From: Cryptosporidium bovis
Lineage: Eukaryota > Apicomplexa > Conoidasida > Eucoccidiorida > Cryptosporidiidae
DNA: 64,000 nucleotides
Direction: 5' to 3'
NCBI GenBank assembly: GCA_009768925.2
Contig: VHIT02000027.1
Span: forward strand, 62,001-126,000
How positions within the stretch are numbered: position 1 is the first letter of the stretch; each line of letters starts with the position of its first letter. The notes under the pieces were generated by a model that did not search any database, was not told the origin of the DNA, and worked only from the letters and a program-made list of their open reading frames with translations. Shown in pieces: positions 46,020 to 55,653 of the stretch. The position numbers and the translations under genes were made by a program.

Positions 46020-46763
46020 TTATAAAACCGTTATTTCTTGAATAAAATGTTTGAAAAACGATCCTAATGAATTCTCAAAAAATTTATTTTCAATAAGAGC
46101 TCCAAATACATAGTCAGGTGATTTAACTACATTTTCAAGATAAATTGTGGAATAAAGTTGCCTATTAGTGTAACATATTTGTCAAAGTTACTAGAAAAAA
46201 AACATCTAAACTTACTTTAGTAGTTCGTTTCCATAGTATACCGAAGGATTAGTCATTAGTATAAACTGAAAAATATTAATAGTTTTCTTTTCATTATTAT
46301 CTGCGAACATACCTTGTGTCCAGAAAGTGTTTCAAAGCAAAATAGCTTGTACATTGGAGTTGTATATGAATTAAATCTGGTAGAATAATAATTGAAATAA
46401 AAAAATCTCGCATAAGCTTACCCCTCATTCTCTGCATTTACGTTGGGAATCAGTCTTTTGCAGAAAGACTTCATAGAAAATAATAAACCATTGAGTAGTT
46501 TGATCTGCCTGAAATACCTTTTCGGGCTAAATTTTTTATTTGATGTTCTTAAGTCGCAACACTCTACTCTTGTTGATGGTTTTGAGAGGAAGTTCCTATA
46601 AATATCATTTTATTTAGTTACTGTGTGATAATAAAGTTAATTAAACCAACCTCCAGTAATTTGTTGCTTCTGCTTCAACCACGTTCAAGTGGAATACACA
46701 TGTTTGCCTATGAAAAATTGTCAAACAATATATTGAAGAATCTACAGAATCATTTGAAGTCAT
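46020..46763 (-). CDS. TRAPPC1: TRAPP subunit TRAPPC1/Bet5, five exons
   Basis: This gene is invisible as an ORF because it is split by four very small introns. Minus-strand exons are 46763-46651, 46595-46422, 46376-46313, 46265-46216 and 46161-46020 (113, 174, 64, 50, 142 nt); introns are 55, 45, 47 and 54 nt. All four introns have GT (GTTGGT, GTAAGC, GTATGT, GTAAGT) and AG ends, and all phases agree, giving 180 residues. The product matches Bet5/TRAPPC1 (longin fold): IYCLTIFHRQTCVFH, RQIKLLNGLLFSMKSF (family LMYGMLFSIKSF), GFNSYTTPMYKLFCFETLSGHK, and LLKQLYSTIYLENVVKSP to the C-terminus. TRAPP is a Golgi/ER Rab exchange and tethering complex. A Lys/Ser-rich insert makes it longer than the human protein (145). 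It diverges from COG3 across only 136 bp. Splice sites are inferred, not transcript-supported. Confidence 0.87.
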
Positions 46764-46899
46764 TTAAACTTTTAAGTAAATGAAATATCGAAACAAATTC
46801 AATACAATGGCGGTATATTAGAGGAAGTTTGAATTAAAACGTTCGTGATCTCACAAAATAAATTCACTGTAAAATTGATATTGGGAAAATATTACTTAA
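46764..46899. promoter_or_regulatory. Shared 136-bp TRAPPC1/COG3 divergent promoter
   Basis: The start codons of two Golgi-tethering genes lie 136 bp apart and point away from each other. The spacer is A/T-rich with one GC-rich string (ATGGCGGTAT, about 46807-46816) roughly in its left third. No coding potential. Shared control is inferred from geometry. Confidence 0.5.
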
Positions 46900-49800
46900 A
46901 TGAATTCGAATTTGTCTTCCCATATGGACCCCACTTCTCCTATTAGAAAAAATTCTTTCTCTAGTAACTCTGTTTTAAACCTGATCCCAGAGCAAGATTT
47001 AAATACGATTCGCACAATATCTAATATATGTAATGGATTGACGTTTGTAAGTGGTGTTATTTTACCAGAGAATCAAGAAAATGCGTCGGATGAATCTGAA
47101 AATGCTAACATTCTACATCCAAACAATTCACATCACTTTTATGTAGACGAAAAAGGGATTGGAGTCTCCAGAATGTTTAAAATCGAAGAACTTCTGAAAA
47201 CTCTAAAGTTTAATTGGGAAAATATAAAATTAAAAAATAATTCAAATAAAATGAATATAGAGCGTATGGAATTCAATAGGATACAATTTATAAAAAATAC
47301 TACCGAGTTACAAAAGGTGTGCGATCATTCACTTTCAGTTTTAAGAAGTCTTGAGTCTCAGACAAAAATGATTGAAGAATACATTTATCCATATCAGCAA
47401 TATAATGTAATATATCATAAACTACAGAACGACAGATTTGTTTACAACTTAAATGAGGTTTCCAGTTGTTTCGAGGTAATTGATAACTCAATAAATTTTT
47501 TTCAAGAACATAGTGAACTAAAACATAGTGACTATTATACTGAAGGATACAAAAAATTGAGAATTAGACTTTGTAATATGATGAAAATTTTTATGAAAAA
47601 TATTCTATATGATAACGTTTTAAGAAATAGTGTTGAACACGAAATATCTGAAAATACAAACTTGCGACAAATATCAACATCCGGTAGTTGTAATGAAAAC
47701 AAGTCTAATGACCAAAACATGTCTTTATATTACACGAAGTTAAGGGCAAAGGGTACTAACTTCAATAAATACCTAAAATTGTTGATTCAAAGGTTTTATA
47801 TAACTCATCAAAATGATGTTTATAAATCAACACTAAAAGAAATGGAAAACATATATATTAATTACAGGCTTTCTGATGAATACTTTGGAATAAAAGTATT
47901 TGTAAAGTGTCAGAGTAATGAAAGCTACTTCAATAAAAATTCACAGAACTGTCTAACACTGAATTTGAAGAACTATACTAAATTAGCTTTGAAGTACTGT
48001 AAGTGTGAATGGATCTCCTACAATTCATTTTTCAACTATGACGAAATAAAAAATAGAAATGAGTTAATGTTCCCAGAATTATTCAGATTTAAATATGCTA
48101 ATCAAATTGAAAGAAAATCATTCGATTACGAAACTGTAGGCCCAAATAGTAATTTAAATTTTGCAGTGCTTATAGAAAGATTTGGAGAAGAATATTGTAC
48201 AAGATTTGGTTCTCATATAAAGGAAGTATGCTTCGACCCTGAAATACTTAGAGAATCAATTAACTATTTATCTCAAGATATTTTAAATATATCAAATGAA
48301 TTATATCAAACAATTTACTTCCCCGACATATATTTATCTGCCTTCCTTCATTTTGTTGTCAAGTTACAAACAGTTTTAATTGAGCAACTACTTTTCAGCA
48401 CGGAAACATTTATAAAGAAAAATATTGACGAATATGAATTAAAGGAAAATGAACTGAATTATCCGGAGATACTTTATAGTCAGAACGTTGATAGGAAACT
48501 AATAAGGAGTCTTCATTCTTTATCTAATTCACCTGAAAATAGAAAAGACAACACAAATTTAGATAATAGCCAAGAGAAGACAGATGGTATTATAAGTTTT
48601 GACGACGAAAATAATAAATCAAAATCTAAATTGAATAAAGATGTTTCTAGTGATAATTTATGTGAAACAGAAGTGTTAACAAATCTATCTTTTCCCCCTA
48701 ATACAATCAGACTTCAAACAAGTAGTGATTTTGATGATAACAATTGTGAAGATGATTATTTTTGTTATTCTAGGAATGATGAAAATTTAAAAGTAGAAAG
48801 TGCAATTCATTCGAATTCTAATAATTATTCAAATACCAATACAGTAAAAGTTAGTATTGGTAGTCACCCTGTTGTAAAAAATTCATTGTTAGCACTTTCA
48901 TACATACACTGTATTGTCCCTAATTCCACATTTATATATTTAAATAAATTAATAATTCAAAAGTGTTGCAATAAGTTAATCTCTGCAAAAAATTATATTG
49001 GAAGCAACTTATATAAAAGTGACAAGATATCAAAACTTTATCATTGTAATCTATTCATCATTAGAAATCTATTATATTTAAAATATGAACTTATCATTGT
49101 TTGTAAACAGAGTTATATAAAAGAGAGTGAAGAAATGGGATTAATTGTAAACATGGGTGTTTCTTCACAATTAAATGAAAATGGGGATTTAAACTTTAAC
49201 AATATTAAAATAGATGAGAATTCAATAGGTAATTCATCTTCTGTTGAAATATTGTTAGAGTCTATTACCGATATTATAGACGTTGCGATGAATAACCATC
49301 TTGAGGATCTAATAAACAATATATGCTCAAACATAAGCTTACCACTCACAAAAATAGTGCTTCAGGTTCATCCAGAGATTCAAGAAAATGATATATGCGA
49401 GTTGCAATGTACAAACCACAGTTATATCAAGGATTCAATTAATTCGTTTTGGAAAAATCTTAGATTCCATGTGAATGATTACATTCTGAAATATATGAAC
49501 ATTTATCTATCTATTGCTGGGAGACAAGAAATGGAAGCCCTTTTTTCGCAAATTTGTGACTTAATTAATAGCTTTCAGAGTAAAAACGAACAAGAAATTG
49601 ATTCAAAGAAAATAATCTCTAATGAAGGTTGTAAGAGAATAGGGTCATTTACGAGGCACTTTTCAGAAGGTGAATTTGAAAAATTGCATTTAAATAACGT
49701 AATTTCTTCTATTATTCCGAGTTCTCAGTACATCTTCCTAGCGATAAAAAAATTGTTACTTGAAGGCGTCATTTATGAATTTGACCATGTTCTCCACAAG

Positions 49801-49917
49801 AGATTAGGAATTGAAAAAAGCGTTGTTGAAAACGAACTGGGATGGAAACTCTCAGAAATTTTGGATTTTCTAGGATTGGTGGAAGAGAAACTCAATGAAG
49901 AAAACACAAGTGGATAG
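46900..49917 (+). CDS. COG3: Conserved oligomeric Golgi complex subunit 3 (COG3/Sec34)
   Basis: COG is the multisubunit tether for retrograde vesicles within the Golgi. In this 1,005-residue protein the Sec34 domain lies at ~125-235: a coiled helix with 'ELQKVCDHSLSVLRSLESQTKMIEEY', then YHKLQNDRFVYNLNEVSSCFEVIDNSINFFQEHSELKHSDYYTEGYKKLRIRLCNMM. This fits the Sec34 signature (L-x-x-P-x-x-V-x-x-x-x-F-x-x-x-L-x-x-L-D-x-C-I-x-F-x-x-x-H-x-x-x-K-x-x-x-Y) except that the prolines are replaced. The remaining ~700 residues are helical, with a Ser/Asn/Asp-rich insert (~535-650) and the end helices DHVLHKRLGIEKSVV and LGLVEEKL. Length exceeds human COG3 (828) because of the inserts. The gene pairs divergently with TRAPPC1 and converges on the kinesin gene with a 49-bp gap. 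Confidence 0.85.
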   Translation: MNSNLSSHMDPTSPIRKNSFSSNSVLNLIPEQDLNTIRTISNICNGLTFVSGVILPENQENASDESENANILHPNNSHHFYVDEKGIGVSRMFKIEELLKTLKFNWENIKLKNNSNKMNIERMEFNRIQFIKNTTELQKVCDHSLSVLRSLESQTKMIEEYIYPYQQYNVIYHKLQNDRFVYNLNEVSSCFEVIDNSINFFQEHSELKHSDYYTEGYKKLRIRLCNMMKIFMKNILYDNVLRNSVEHEISENTNLRQISTSGSCNENKSNDQNMSLYYTKLRAKGTNFNKYLKLLIQRFYITHQNDVYKSTLKEMENIYINYRLSDEYFGIKVFVKCQSNESYFNKNSQNCLTLNLKNYTKLALKYCKCEWISYNSFFNYDEIKNRNELMFPELFRFKYANQIERKSFDYETVGPNSNLNFAVLIERFGEEYCTRFGSHIKEVCFDPEILRESINYLSQDILNISNELYQTIYFPDIYLSAFLHFVVKLQTVLIEQLLFSTETFIKKNIDEYELKENELNYPEILYSQNVDRKLIRSLHSLSNSPENRKDNTNLDNSQEKTDGIISFDDENNKSKSKLNKDVSSDNLCETEVLTNLSFPPNTIRLQTSSDFDDNNCEDDYFCYSRNDENLKVESAIHSNSNNYSNTNTVKVSIGSHPVVKNSLLALSYIHCIVPNSTFIYLNKLIIQKCCNKLISAKNYIGSNLYKSDKISKLYHCNLFIIRNLLYLKYELIIVCKQSYIKESEEMGLIVNMGVSSQLNENGDLNFNNIKIDENSIGNSSSVEILLESITDIIDVAMNNHLEDLINNICSNISLPLTKIVLQVHPEIQENDICELQCTNHSYIKDSINSFWKNLRFHVNDYILKYMNIYLSIAGRQEMEALFSQICDLINSFQSKNEQEIDSKKIISNEGCKRIGSFTRHFSEGEFEKLHLNNVISSIIPSSQYIFLAIKKLLLEGVIYEFDHVLHKRLGIEKSVVENELGWKLSEILDFLGLVEEKLNEENTSG

Positions 49918-49966
49918 TCAATAATTATTTCAATTTTAACTCTTGATTTCCAACTGCCTGAAACCT

Positions 49967-51853
49967 TTATTCTACTTTGTTTCTTTGAAATTTAATTGAG
50001 TAGTCATCGGCTATTTCTTGTATCTTTTTTACTAGTTGTGCCTCGTTGTTCAACATTTCATTATATTCTAACTTAAGTTCATTTAACTTTCTCAATGAAT
50101 CAGACATTTTGTCAAAGACTAGAAGCTGTAGCTCTTTAATGAGAGTATTATTATCATGTAAAGAAATGTCACCTAATTTAATATATTCCCTCGAATTTTC
50201 TTCATTTGAACGTGTTGATACAAAACTCGTTCTACTTAAGTGTTTATCTATGGAATTATTTAAGTCATTCATTTTGTGCTGCGAATTATTTTCTTTCTCT
50301 TCTGTAGAGTTAACTTCAAAAAGATCAGCTTGATCACTTCTTATTCGTGTCGAATTTTCTGATGTTATTTGACTGATTGAATCTATTACTTCATGTATCG
50401 TCTGGTACAGATCATCTATCAAGCTCAAACCATGATTTAAGGAATTAACGCTTTCCTTGCTTGAATAGTTACTATTATATATCAATCCTGATATGTCTGT
50501 TTGTATTGATGAATCTTGTTTGGGACCACTAATTTTATTTTTGTAATAATATCCATTTATTCCTAGGTTACAAGTACAAGTTGGAACTTCAGCTTTTTTC
50601 ATTTCAGATGATGGTTGGTTTGATATTTTAACTTTTATATTTTTAGCACGATTTGCATACTTTAAGGTATTATGAGACTCTTCAAATGTTTTTGAAGACG
50701 GAGAAATATTTGCAATCATGACTACAAAACATTTTTCTCCTTCCAGGCTATTCTTAAGAATGTGTGTCAATTTTGAATCCCTATATTTAACATGGCATTT
50801 AGTATCGCTCTGGCTTGATGCAACGAAACCGTCTATATTTGGGCTTGCAGATGCCAAAGAATTTATACAATTCGCTAGTGCAAGTAATGAACGATTAATA
50901 TGCGCTCCCTCAGTAAGTCTCATTCCCCTGTTTTGGGTTGCGCTTGCTCTTTCAGAGCCTGCAAGATCAATGAAAGAAACTTTGCACCAAAGTTGAGTAT
51001 TGGAAGCACTGTTAAATGAAGGTTTATATAATTTGTCAGCAGGAAAATGTTCGTTCTTGTAATTATTGCTTCTAACAAACTTGTTTGAATTGGCTGACTT
51101 TTTTCCATCTACAAAAATAGATAGTTGAAAGATAGCATGACTTCTAGAAGAAACGTTATTAGCTGCTGTTTGTTCGATTTTTCTGTGTTTATTCCCGAAA
51201 TTCAATGCTTGTATCCCTTCTTTACTGTCATTAATTAATAATTGAGTAAGGTTACTAACTTGTATATTTGATTGATCCTCCAAAATCTCACATGAATATT
51301 GACTATTATTAACATTCACATTATTGGATGGATTCAACAAGTCTCTAATTGTTTCATTATATATTTCCATGTACGAAGCAGTAACGAAAAAATTCTGATT
51401 TTTCTTTGTTCCAATACAATCCTCATTTTCGTCATTCAAGTTTCCAAAATCATCACTTCCTTTTACCCATTCACAGTTTGAAAGATGCTCAAATGCCTCA
51501 TTTATTCCCCTAATTACGATTCCTGGATTTTTCTCATTTCCAATTATAGTGTAAGTCTTTCCGGTTCCAGTTGCACCGTAAACAAAAATTGTTAGATTAA
51601 TGCCATTAGATATTGAATCCTTAAGAAAGTTACAAACAGAAATATTATAAACAGTTTCTTGGTCAGATATAGGGGGGAAAATATGATCAAATGTATATTC
51701 GTAGTACCTTGTTTGTTGCGAAAGCAAATATGTATTCTTTTTTCCTGGTTTCGAAATTATTACCTTTTGATTGCTCCTGACATCAATGATATCCTCATCA
51801 TCACTCCCTTCTATGTTTGGCCTTATTCTAAGAACAACCCTAACCCTTTCCAT
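49967..51853 (-). CDS. Kinesin motor protein, kinesin-8-like
   Basis: This is an N-terminal kinesin motor of 628 residues. The motor domain spans ~1-410: VRVVLRIRP at the start, P-loop GATGTGKT (93-100, family usually GQTGSGKT or GATGAGKT), switch I NNVSSRSHAIF, switch II DLAGSERAS, and KYRDSKLTHILKNSLEGE plus TLKYANRAKNIK at the neck. The FVYGATGTGKT P-loop and the NRGMRLTEGAHINRSLLALANCINSLA block resemble kinesin-8 (Kip3/KIF18-19), whose members depolymerise or control plus ends. The loop between switch I and II holds a ~35-residue insertion. After the motor come a Ser/Asn-rich linker and a terminal coiled coil (~580-620, LQLLVFDKMSDSLRKLNELKLEYNEML). Subfamily assignment is by eye. It is convergent with COG3. 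Confidence 0.85.
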   Translation of the reverse strand: MERVRVVLRIRPNIEGSDDEDIIDVRSNQKVIISKPGKKNTYLLSQQTRYYEYTFDHIFPPISDQETVYNISVCNFLKDSISNGINLTIFVYGATGTGKTYTIIGNEKNPGIVIRGINEAFEHLSNCEWVKGSDDFGNLNDENEDCIGTKKNQNFFVTASYMEIYNETIRDLLNPSNNVNVNNSQYSCEILEDQSNIQVSNLTQLLINDSKEGIQALNFGNKHRKIEQTAANNVSSRSHAIFQLSIFVDGKKSANSNKFVRSNNYKNEHFPADKLYKPSFNSASNTQLWCKVSFIDLAGSERASATQNRGMRLTEGAHINRSLLALANCINSLASASPNIDGFVASSQSDTKCHVKYRDSKLTHILKNSLEGEKCFVVMIANISPSSKTFEESHNTLKYANRAKNIKVKISNQPSSEMKKAEVPTCTCNLGINGYYYKNKISGPKQDSSIQTDISGLIYNSNYSSKESVNSLNHGLSLIDDLYQTIHEVIDSISQITSENSTRIRSDQADLFEVNSTEEKENNSQHKMNDLNNSIDKHLSRTSFVSTRSNEENSREYIKLGDISLHDNNTLIKELQLLVFDKMSDSLRKLNELKLEYNEMLNNEAQLVKKIQEIADDYSIKFQRNKVE

Positions 51854-52262
51854 AATTATAAGTACTAAGTGATATATCTCTACATATATATTTACATTAA
51901 CGGTACGTTATTTCCCCACACGCGGCCAATATTAATTTTGTGCTATATTCAAAATTGCATGTATATGTACATGCAGAACTGTGAGGGTAAAAAAATGCTG
52001 ATGATAAATAAATAAATTAAAAAATGGCAAATAGAATCGATGTGATCGAATAAACATACCTCACATTTTAAAAGTAGAGAGGCCAAGAGATTTAGATGTA
52101 AGGCAATTAAAATTTAACTGAATTTCCAATAATAAAGTTGTAAAGACAAATTAGGGAAATGCAATACAATATAGCCTTAAGTATCGATAATAATTAACTA
52201 TAACTAATAATAAACAAATTATATTTATCTAATAATAATTTTACGAGGAGGTGGAAATAATG
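51854..52262. promoter_or_regulatory. Kinesin upstream region with AP2-like palindrome and stem-loop
   Basis: This 409-bp spacer lies upstream of the kinesin gene and downstream of the MFS gene. A 20-nt palindrome, TGCATGTA-TATG-TACATGCA, spans 51956-51975 and contains two GCATG cores like those of ApiAP2 sites. Immediately after it, TGTGAGGGTA (51980-51989) can pair with TACCTCACA (52057-52065), closing an 86-nt segment. GC-rich ACACGCGGCCAA lies near 51918-51929. No ORF. Confidence 0.45.
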
Positions 52263-54089
52263 TCAATCATTTGATTGTGATCTATTGTTTCTAGTTCTAG
52301 AGCGAGCTGCAAGTTCTGAAAGCTCTTTTTTTAACGCTCTTTTATCATTTCCATAGGTAAAGTGAAGGAGTGAATATAACAATAGTGATATACACCAAGG
52401 GAATACCGTCAGGAATATAAGTGAATTTGAAAGTGCATTTGCATTTCTAAGCCTTGATTCAGGATCCATCTGACTCACATTTTTAAAGCTTGCTTTATAA
52501 CCAAACACATTCTCAGATAAAATTCCCACAACTGGAGCACCAAATGTTGCTGCTGAAATACCCTCAAAAAGTACTGCAATTGAAAATACGGTAGCTCTGT
52601 GTGAAGCCCTAACTACGTCTGATAGTATGGGTCTGCTTGCTGCAGCTCCTGCAATTGCAAAGAATCCCAATAAAAATGATAAGACTAGGAAATAATATAT
52701 TGAAGATGCTTCTTTTGGAATAACAAGGAATAAAATGCACATTATTGGAATTCTGATTGCCATCGATATCTGACCAACAAGCGGTCTACCATGATCCTCT
52801 GTGATATTATTTAGGTAGTCCCCCATTAACCCACCCAAAGGACCTCCCAACATTGATCCTAGGAACATCACGGCAACAAGAACAGCAGCCTGGAAATTAG
52901 TAAGGTCGCAATATTGGAGATACATAGTCATGAATGTCAAAGAGCTCCAAGGAATGGTCCCTGAAACACCTTCAAGAATCATAAGGATTACACTTTTAAC
53001 GATAAGACTTTGAGTAATAATATTTTTTGTAAATTGAATCGTTGAAATATCCTCGCTTAATATATCTAATAACTCATCGTCTTCTTCACGAGATAAGAAG
53101 TTATTTGTACTCGACAAGGACAAAAGCCCCTCTCTTTGACCTTCTTCAAGTGTTAGTGAACTATGAATTGACTGTGTATCCGATTCAATACCACCCGTAT
53201 CTGGACGTGCTGCTAATGAAATGCTAAATTCATCTTGTTCGTGTTGTTCTGAATATTCGTGATCACTAGTATCTGTTGTTTCAGTTTCTGATGTTATTGT
53301 CATTGCTCTTCTAACACGACTTAAATGCAAGTGTGGAATCTCGTCCATAAATAATACAATAATTCCACCTAAAGTCGCACTTAAGAGACCAACTAATAGG
53401 AACGCAAACCTCCAGCCTTGAAATCCTGCAATTAACTTTTGTGATACAGAAGTAGTCAAAACTGCACCAAAAACTCTCCCAATACAACTTGAAAGTTGAA
53501 TCATTCCAAAACCAAAACCCCTACTTTTCGAACTTAGAGTGTCTGCCAGTACACTTTGTGCCAAAGGACCAACACTTCCTAGAAATACACCATTAATTGC
53601 CCTGGTAATTAGTACTTCCCAATAAAAGCTACTAAATGATAGTAAAATAGTCACAAAACCCCAAGCGGTAACTCCAGTTGCTAAAATGTATTTTCTTGAA
53701 TATCTGTCAGCTAGCAAACCCCATATTGGACAACTTACTGCCAAACATAGTATTTGACATAAAATTATATTGCCAAGATCCTTCGGTGTTAATTTTAAGT
53801 CAACTTCAAGTGCTCTGAGTGATGCGGGAAGAAGCTGCTCATCACATCCGTCAAGTGAAGCAGCTAAACAAACTATGGCAATACTTCTAAGTGCAATATT
53901 TTGCAACCTTCGTACTTCAGTTGCTTCATATAATTCTATTGATGACACTGAACCTGATGAAAATGAATAGTCATTGCCCTTTATTGGTTTAGTTGATTTT
54001 CCATGAATCTTTTTATGAAGCTTTTTCATAATTGAACCATCTTCATTAAGAGGCTTTTTGTATTCTGAATCTATCTCCAATTTATCCAT
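52263..54089 (-). CDS. Major facilitator superfamily transporter
   Basis: This is a 608-residue MFS carrier starting at the ATG at 54089 (the frame reaches a GTG seven codons earlier). A ~65-residue Lys/Ser-rich cytosolic N-terminus precedes twelve hydrophobic helices. The first half contains the MFS motif A (GLLADRYSRKY, about 124-133), a long TM4-5 region with RAINGVFLGSVGPLAQSVLAD, and KSRGFGFGMIQLSSCIGRVFGAVL. The central loop (~265-365) is Ser/Glu-rich. The second half repeats the pattern (GSMLGGPLGGLMGDYLNN resembles motif A in the second repeat). The SLDGCDEQLLPASL and RGFGFG motifs are similar to spinster/organic-solute carriers, but the substrate cannot be inferred. Likely an integral plasma- or endomembrane transporter. 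Confidence 0.85.
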   Translation of the reverse strand: MDKLEIDSEYKKPLNEDGSIMKKLHKKIHGKSTKPIKGNDYSFSSGSVSSIELYEATEVRRLQNIALRSIAIVCLAASLDGCDEQLLPASLRALEVDLKLTPKDLGNIILCQILCLAVSCPIWGLLADRYSRKYILATGVTAWGFVTILLSFSSFYWEVLITRAINGVFLGSVGPLAQSVLADTLSSKSRGFGFGMIQLSSCIGRVFGAVLTTSVSQKLIAGFQGWRFAFLLVGLLSATLGGIIVLFMDEIPHLHLSRVRRAMTITSETETTDTSDHEYSEQHEQDEFSISLAARPDTGGIESDTQSIHSSLTLEEGQREGLLSLSSTNNFLSREEDDELLDILSEDISTIQFTKNIITQSLIVKSVILMILEGVSGTIPWSSLTFMTMYLQYCDLTNFQAAVLVAVMFLGSMLGGPLGGLMGDYLNNITEDHGRPLVGQISMAIRIPIMCILFLVIPKEASSIYYFLVLSFLLGFFAIAGAAASRPILSDVVRASHRATVFSIAVLFEGISAATFGAPVVGILSENVFGYKASFKNVSQMDPESRLRNANALSNSLIFLTVFPWCISLLLYSLLHFTYGNDKRALKKELSELAARSRTRNNRSQSND

Positions 54090-54366
54090 CTCAAATATTA
54101 CACTAACCACAAAAGAGCAATATCTATTTGTTGTTTACTACTTACAAATTTACGATATCGTAGGCACGCTTGAAATTTCACAGTATTTTTGCGTATAGCT
54201 GTCTTTCATGCATCGGCCTGCATTAAATAGGCGGTTGAATTCGCATTAAAATCTGTTGGGCCCTTTAACTATAAGAAAGTGTTTATGTAACGAGGCTACC
54301 TGAAAAAAATACCACTTGACACTCAACTTTCATGTATTTATTTCATTTGCCAGTACAAAATTTTTC
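54090..54366 (-). promoter_or_regulatory. MFS transporter promoter region
   Basis: A 277-bp spacer between the MFS gene (start 54089) and p44 (stop 54367), both minus. It contains two TGCAT strings close together in CATGCATCGGCCTGCATT (about 54209-54226), followed by AGGCGGTTGAATTCGC. These are the only GC-richer patches and resemble AP2/E2F-like elements. No ORF or RNA gene seen. Confidence 0.3.
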
Positions 54367-55653
54367 TTATTCTTTTTTAGTACAACATACCGGGCATTGG
54401 TGCAATGTGGTGAGTATGAATTTGCAACACTCCGAACAAATATAGCTATTACAGTCTAAGCACAAATAAATATTCATCTTTTTTTGTGCATTTCCAACCA
54501 CAATAAATTCGTTTTCATCTCCGAACTTGTTATCGCACATCTTACATTCGTTATTTGAAATTAGTTCTTTTCCAATAAGGTCTTCTTGATCTTGAGTATT
54601 TATTTTATTAATTTTTGGATGCTTAAATAAATATGCAAACGACCTTGCTAGATGATTCGAAGAAATCAAGTATATTGAACATACGGGGCACTTAGTTGGT
54701 AGATGGCAAACAATGGATTTGCACTTTGGGCATGTGTAACCACTATTTGTTAATTTTTGATGACAAGAACAAGCAAACGAATGGTTTTGATTTAATGTGT
54801 ATTTTGGAAATCCCATTGGTACGAGATTTATATTTAATGGCATGTTTCTTGTACTGCATGGAGGAGGTTTAACAAAGTTGTCAAGAGCTAATCTTATGAG
54901 ATGATCATTGTTAATTGCACATAAACATATTCCACCCGTCATTTTCGTAATATACTTTATTACGTAGAGCTCTGGAATAAACAATATTGCGTTTACTACA
55001 ATATTATTCAAACTGAACTCTTCTATCCACTCATCAAATATAAATGTATTGTCTATACTTCTCATACTTCCCAGGAAGAAAATAACTTCTTTTGTTCCAT
55101 ATGGTGGGATGGAAACAAGTAGGCACTTTGCCTTATCGAGACCATTTTGAATAGACATATTTCCCTTGCAACCTTTTTTCATATAATTGATTATAGATGC
55201 AATTATTTCATCATAGTTAGAATTATATGATATTATTACCTCTACTATTTCGTCATATACGGAAATAACAGAAATCTGCGTTAGGGGGTTATCGCTTAAA
55301 AGCTGTTTTATAAACACCTCATTACATTTCAGCATACTTTGCATACGATCAGGCTTGTAATCGAGTTCTAGCATGTTTGACGTCATGTCCAATATGATGA
55401 CTATGTTTCTAAGTAATCCGCGTCTAATATTCGGTAAAGATGACTCTCTTAACATGTCATTAATTGATTGTTCTGCAGATGGAACGAAGTCATTCTCCCC
55501 TTCTTCGTTTACAACTATGAGACCTTGCTCAGTCTCAACCAGACGCTCCCAATTCTTAATAATCCCTTTTTCCCATGTGTAAATTGTGTCCTCTTGATCA
55601 TCTAAATTATTTGTGAGTCCATTTAAGTCACCTAACTTTTCTGCATAGTCCAT
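54367..55653 (-). CDS. SSL1: TFIIH core subunit p44 / SSL1
   Basis: p44/SSL1 is a TFIIH core subunit that stimulates the XPD helicase in transcription initiation and nucleotide-excision repair. The 428-residue protein has the N-terminal YTWEKG...NWERLVETEQG block of the family (human YTWEEKYERPWEVIQEDESG) and a von Willebrand A/SSL1-like domain (~82-255; IVIILDMTSNMLELDYKPDRM, a MIDAS-like DxTxS). The C-terminal zinc modules are a C4 set (CSCHQ...CPKCKSIVCHLPTKCPVC) followed by HLARSFAYLFKHP. A second C4/C4H2C2-like module at the end (CKMCDNKF...CLDCNSYICSECC...LHQCPVC) completes them. This domain order is specific to p44. The start is the ATG at 55653. Identification is secure. Confidence 0.93.
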   Translation of the reverse strand: MDYAEKLGDLNGLTNNLDDQEDTIYTWEKGIIKNWERLVETEQGLIVVNEEGENDFVPSAEQSINDMLRESSLPNIRRGLLRNIVIILDMTSNMLELDYKPDRMQSMLKCNEVFIKQLLSDNPLTQISVISVYDEIVEVIISYNSNYDEIIASIINYMKKGCKGNMSIQNGLDKAKCLLVSIPPYGTKEVIFFLGSMRSIDNTFIFDEWIEEFSLNNIVVNAILFIPELYVIKYITKMTGGICLCAINNDHLIRLALDNFVKPPPCSTRNMPLNINLVPMGFPKYTLNQNHSFACSCHQKLTNSGYTCPKCKSIVCHLPTKCPVCSIYLISSNHLARSFAYLFKHPKINKINTQDQEDLIGKELISNNECKMCDNKFGDENEFIVVGNAQKKMNIYLCLDCNSYICSECCKFILTTLHQCPVCCTKKE

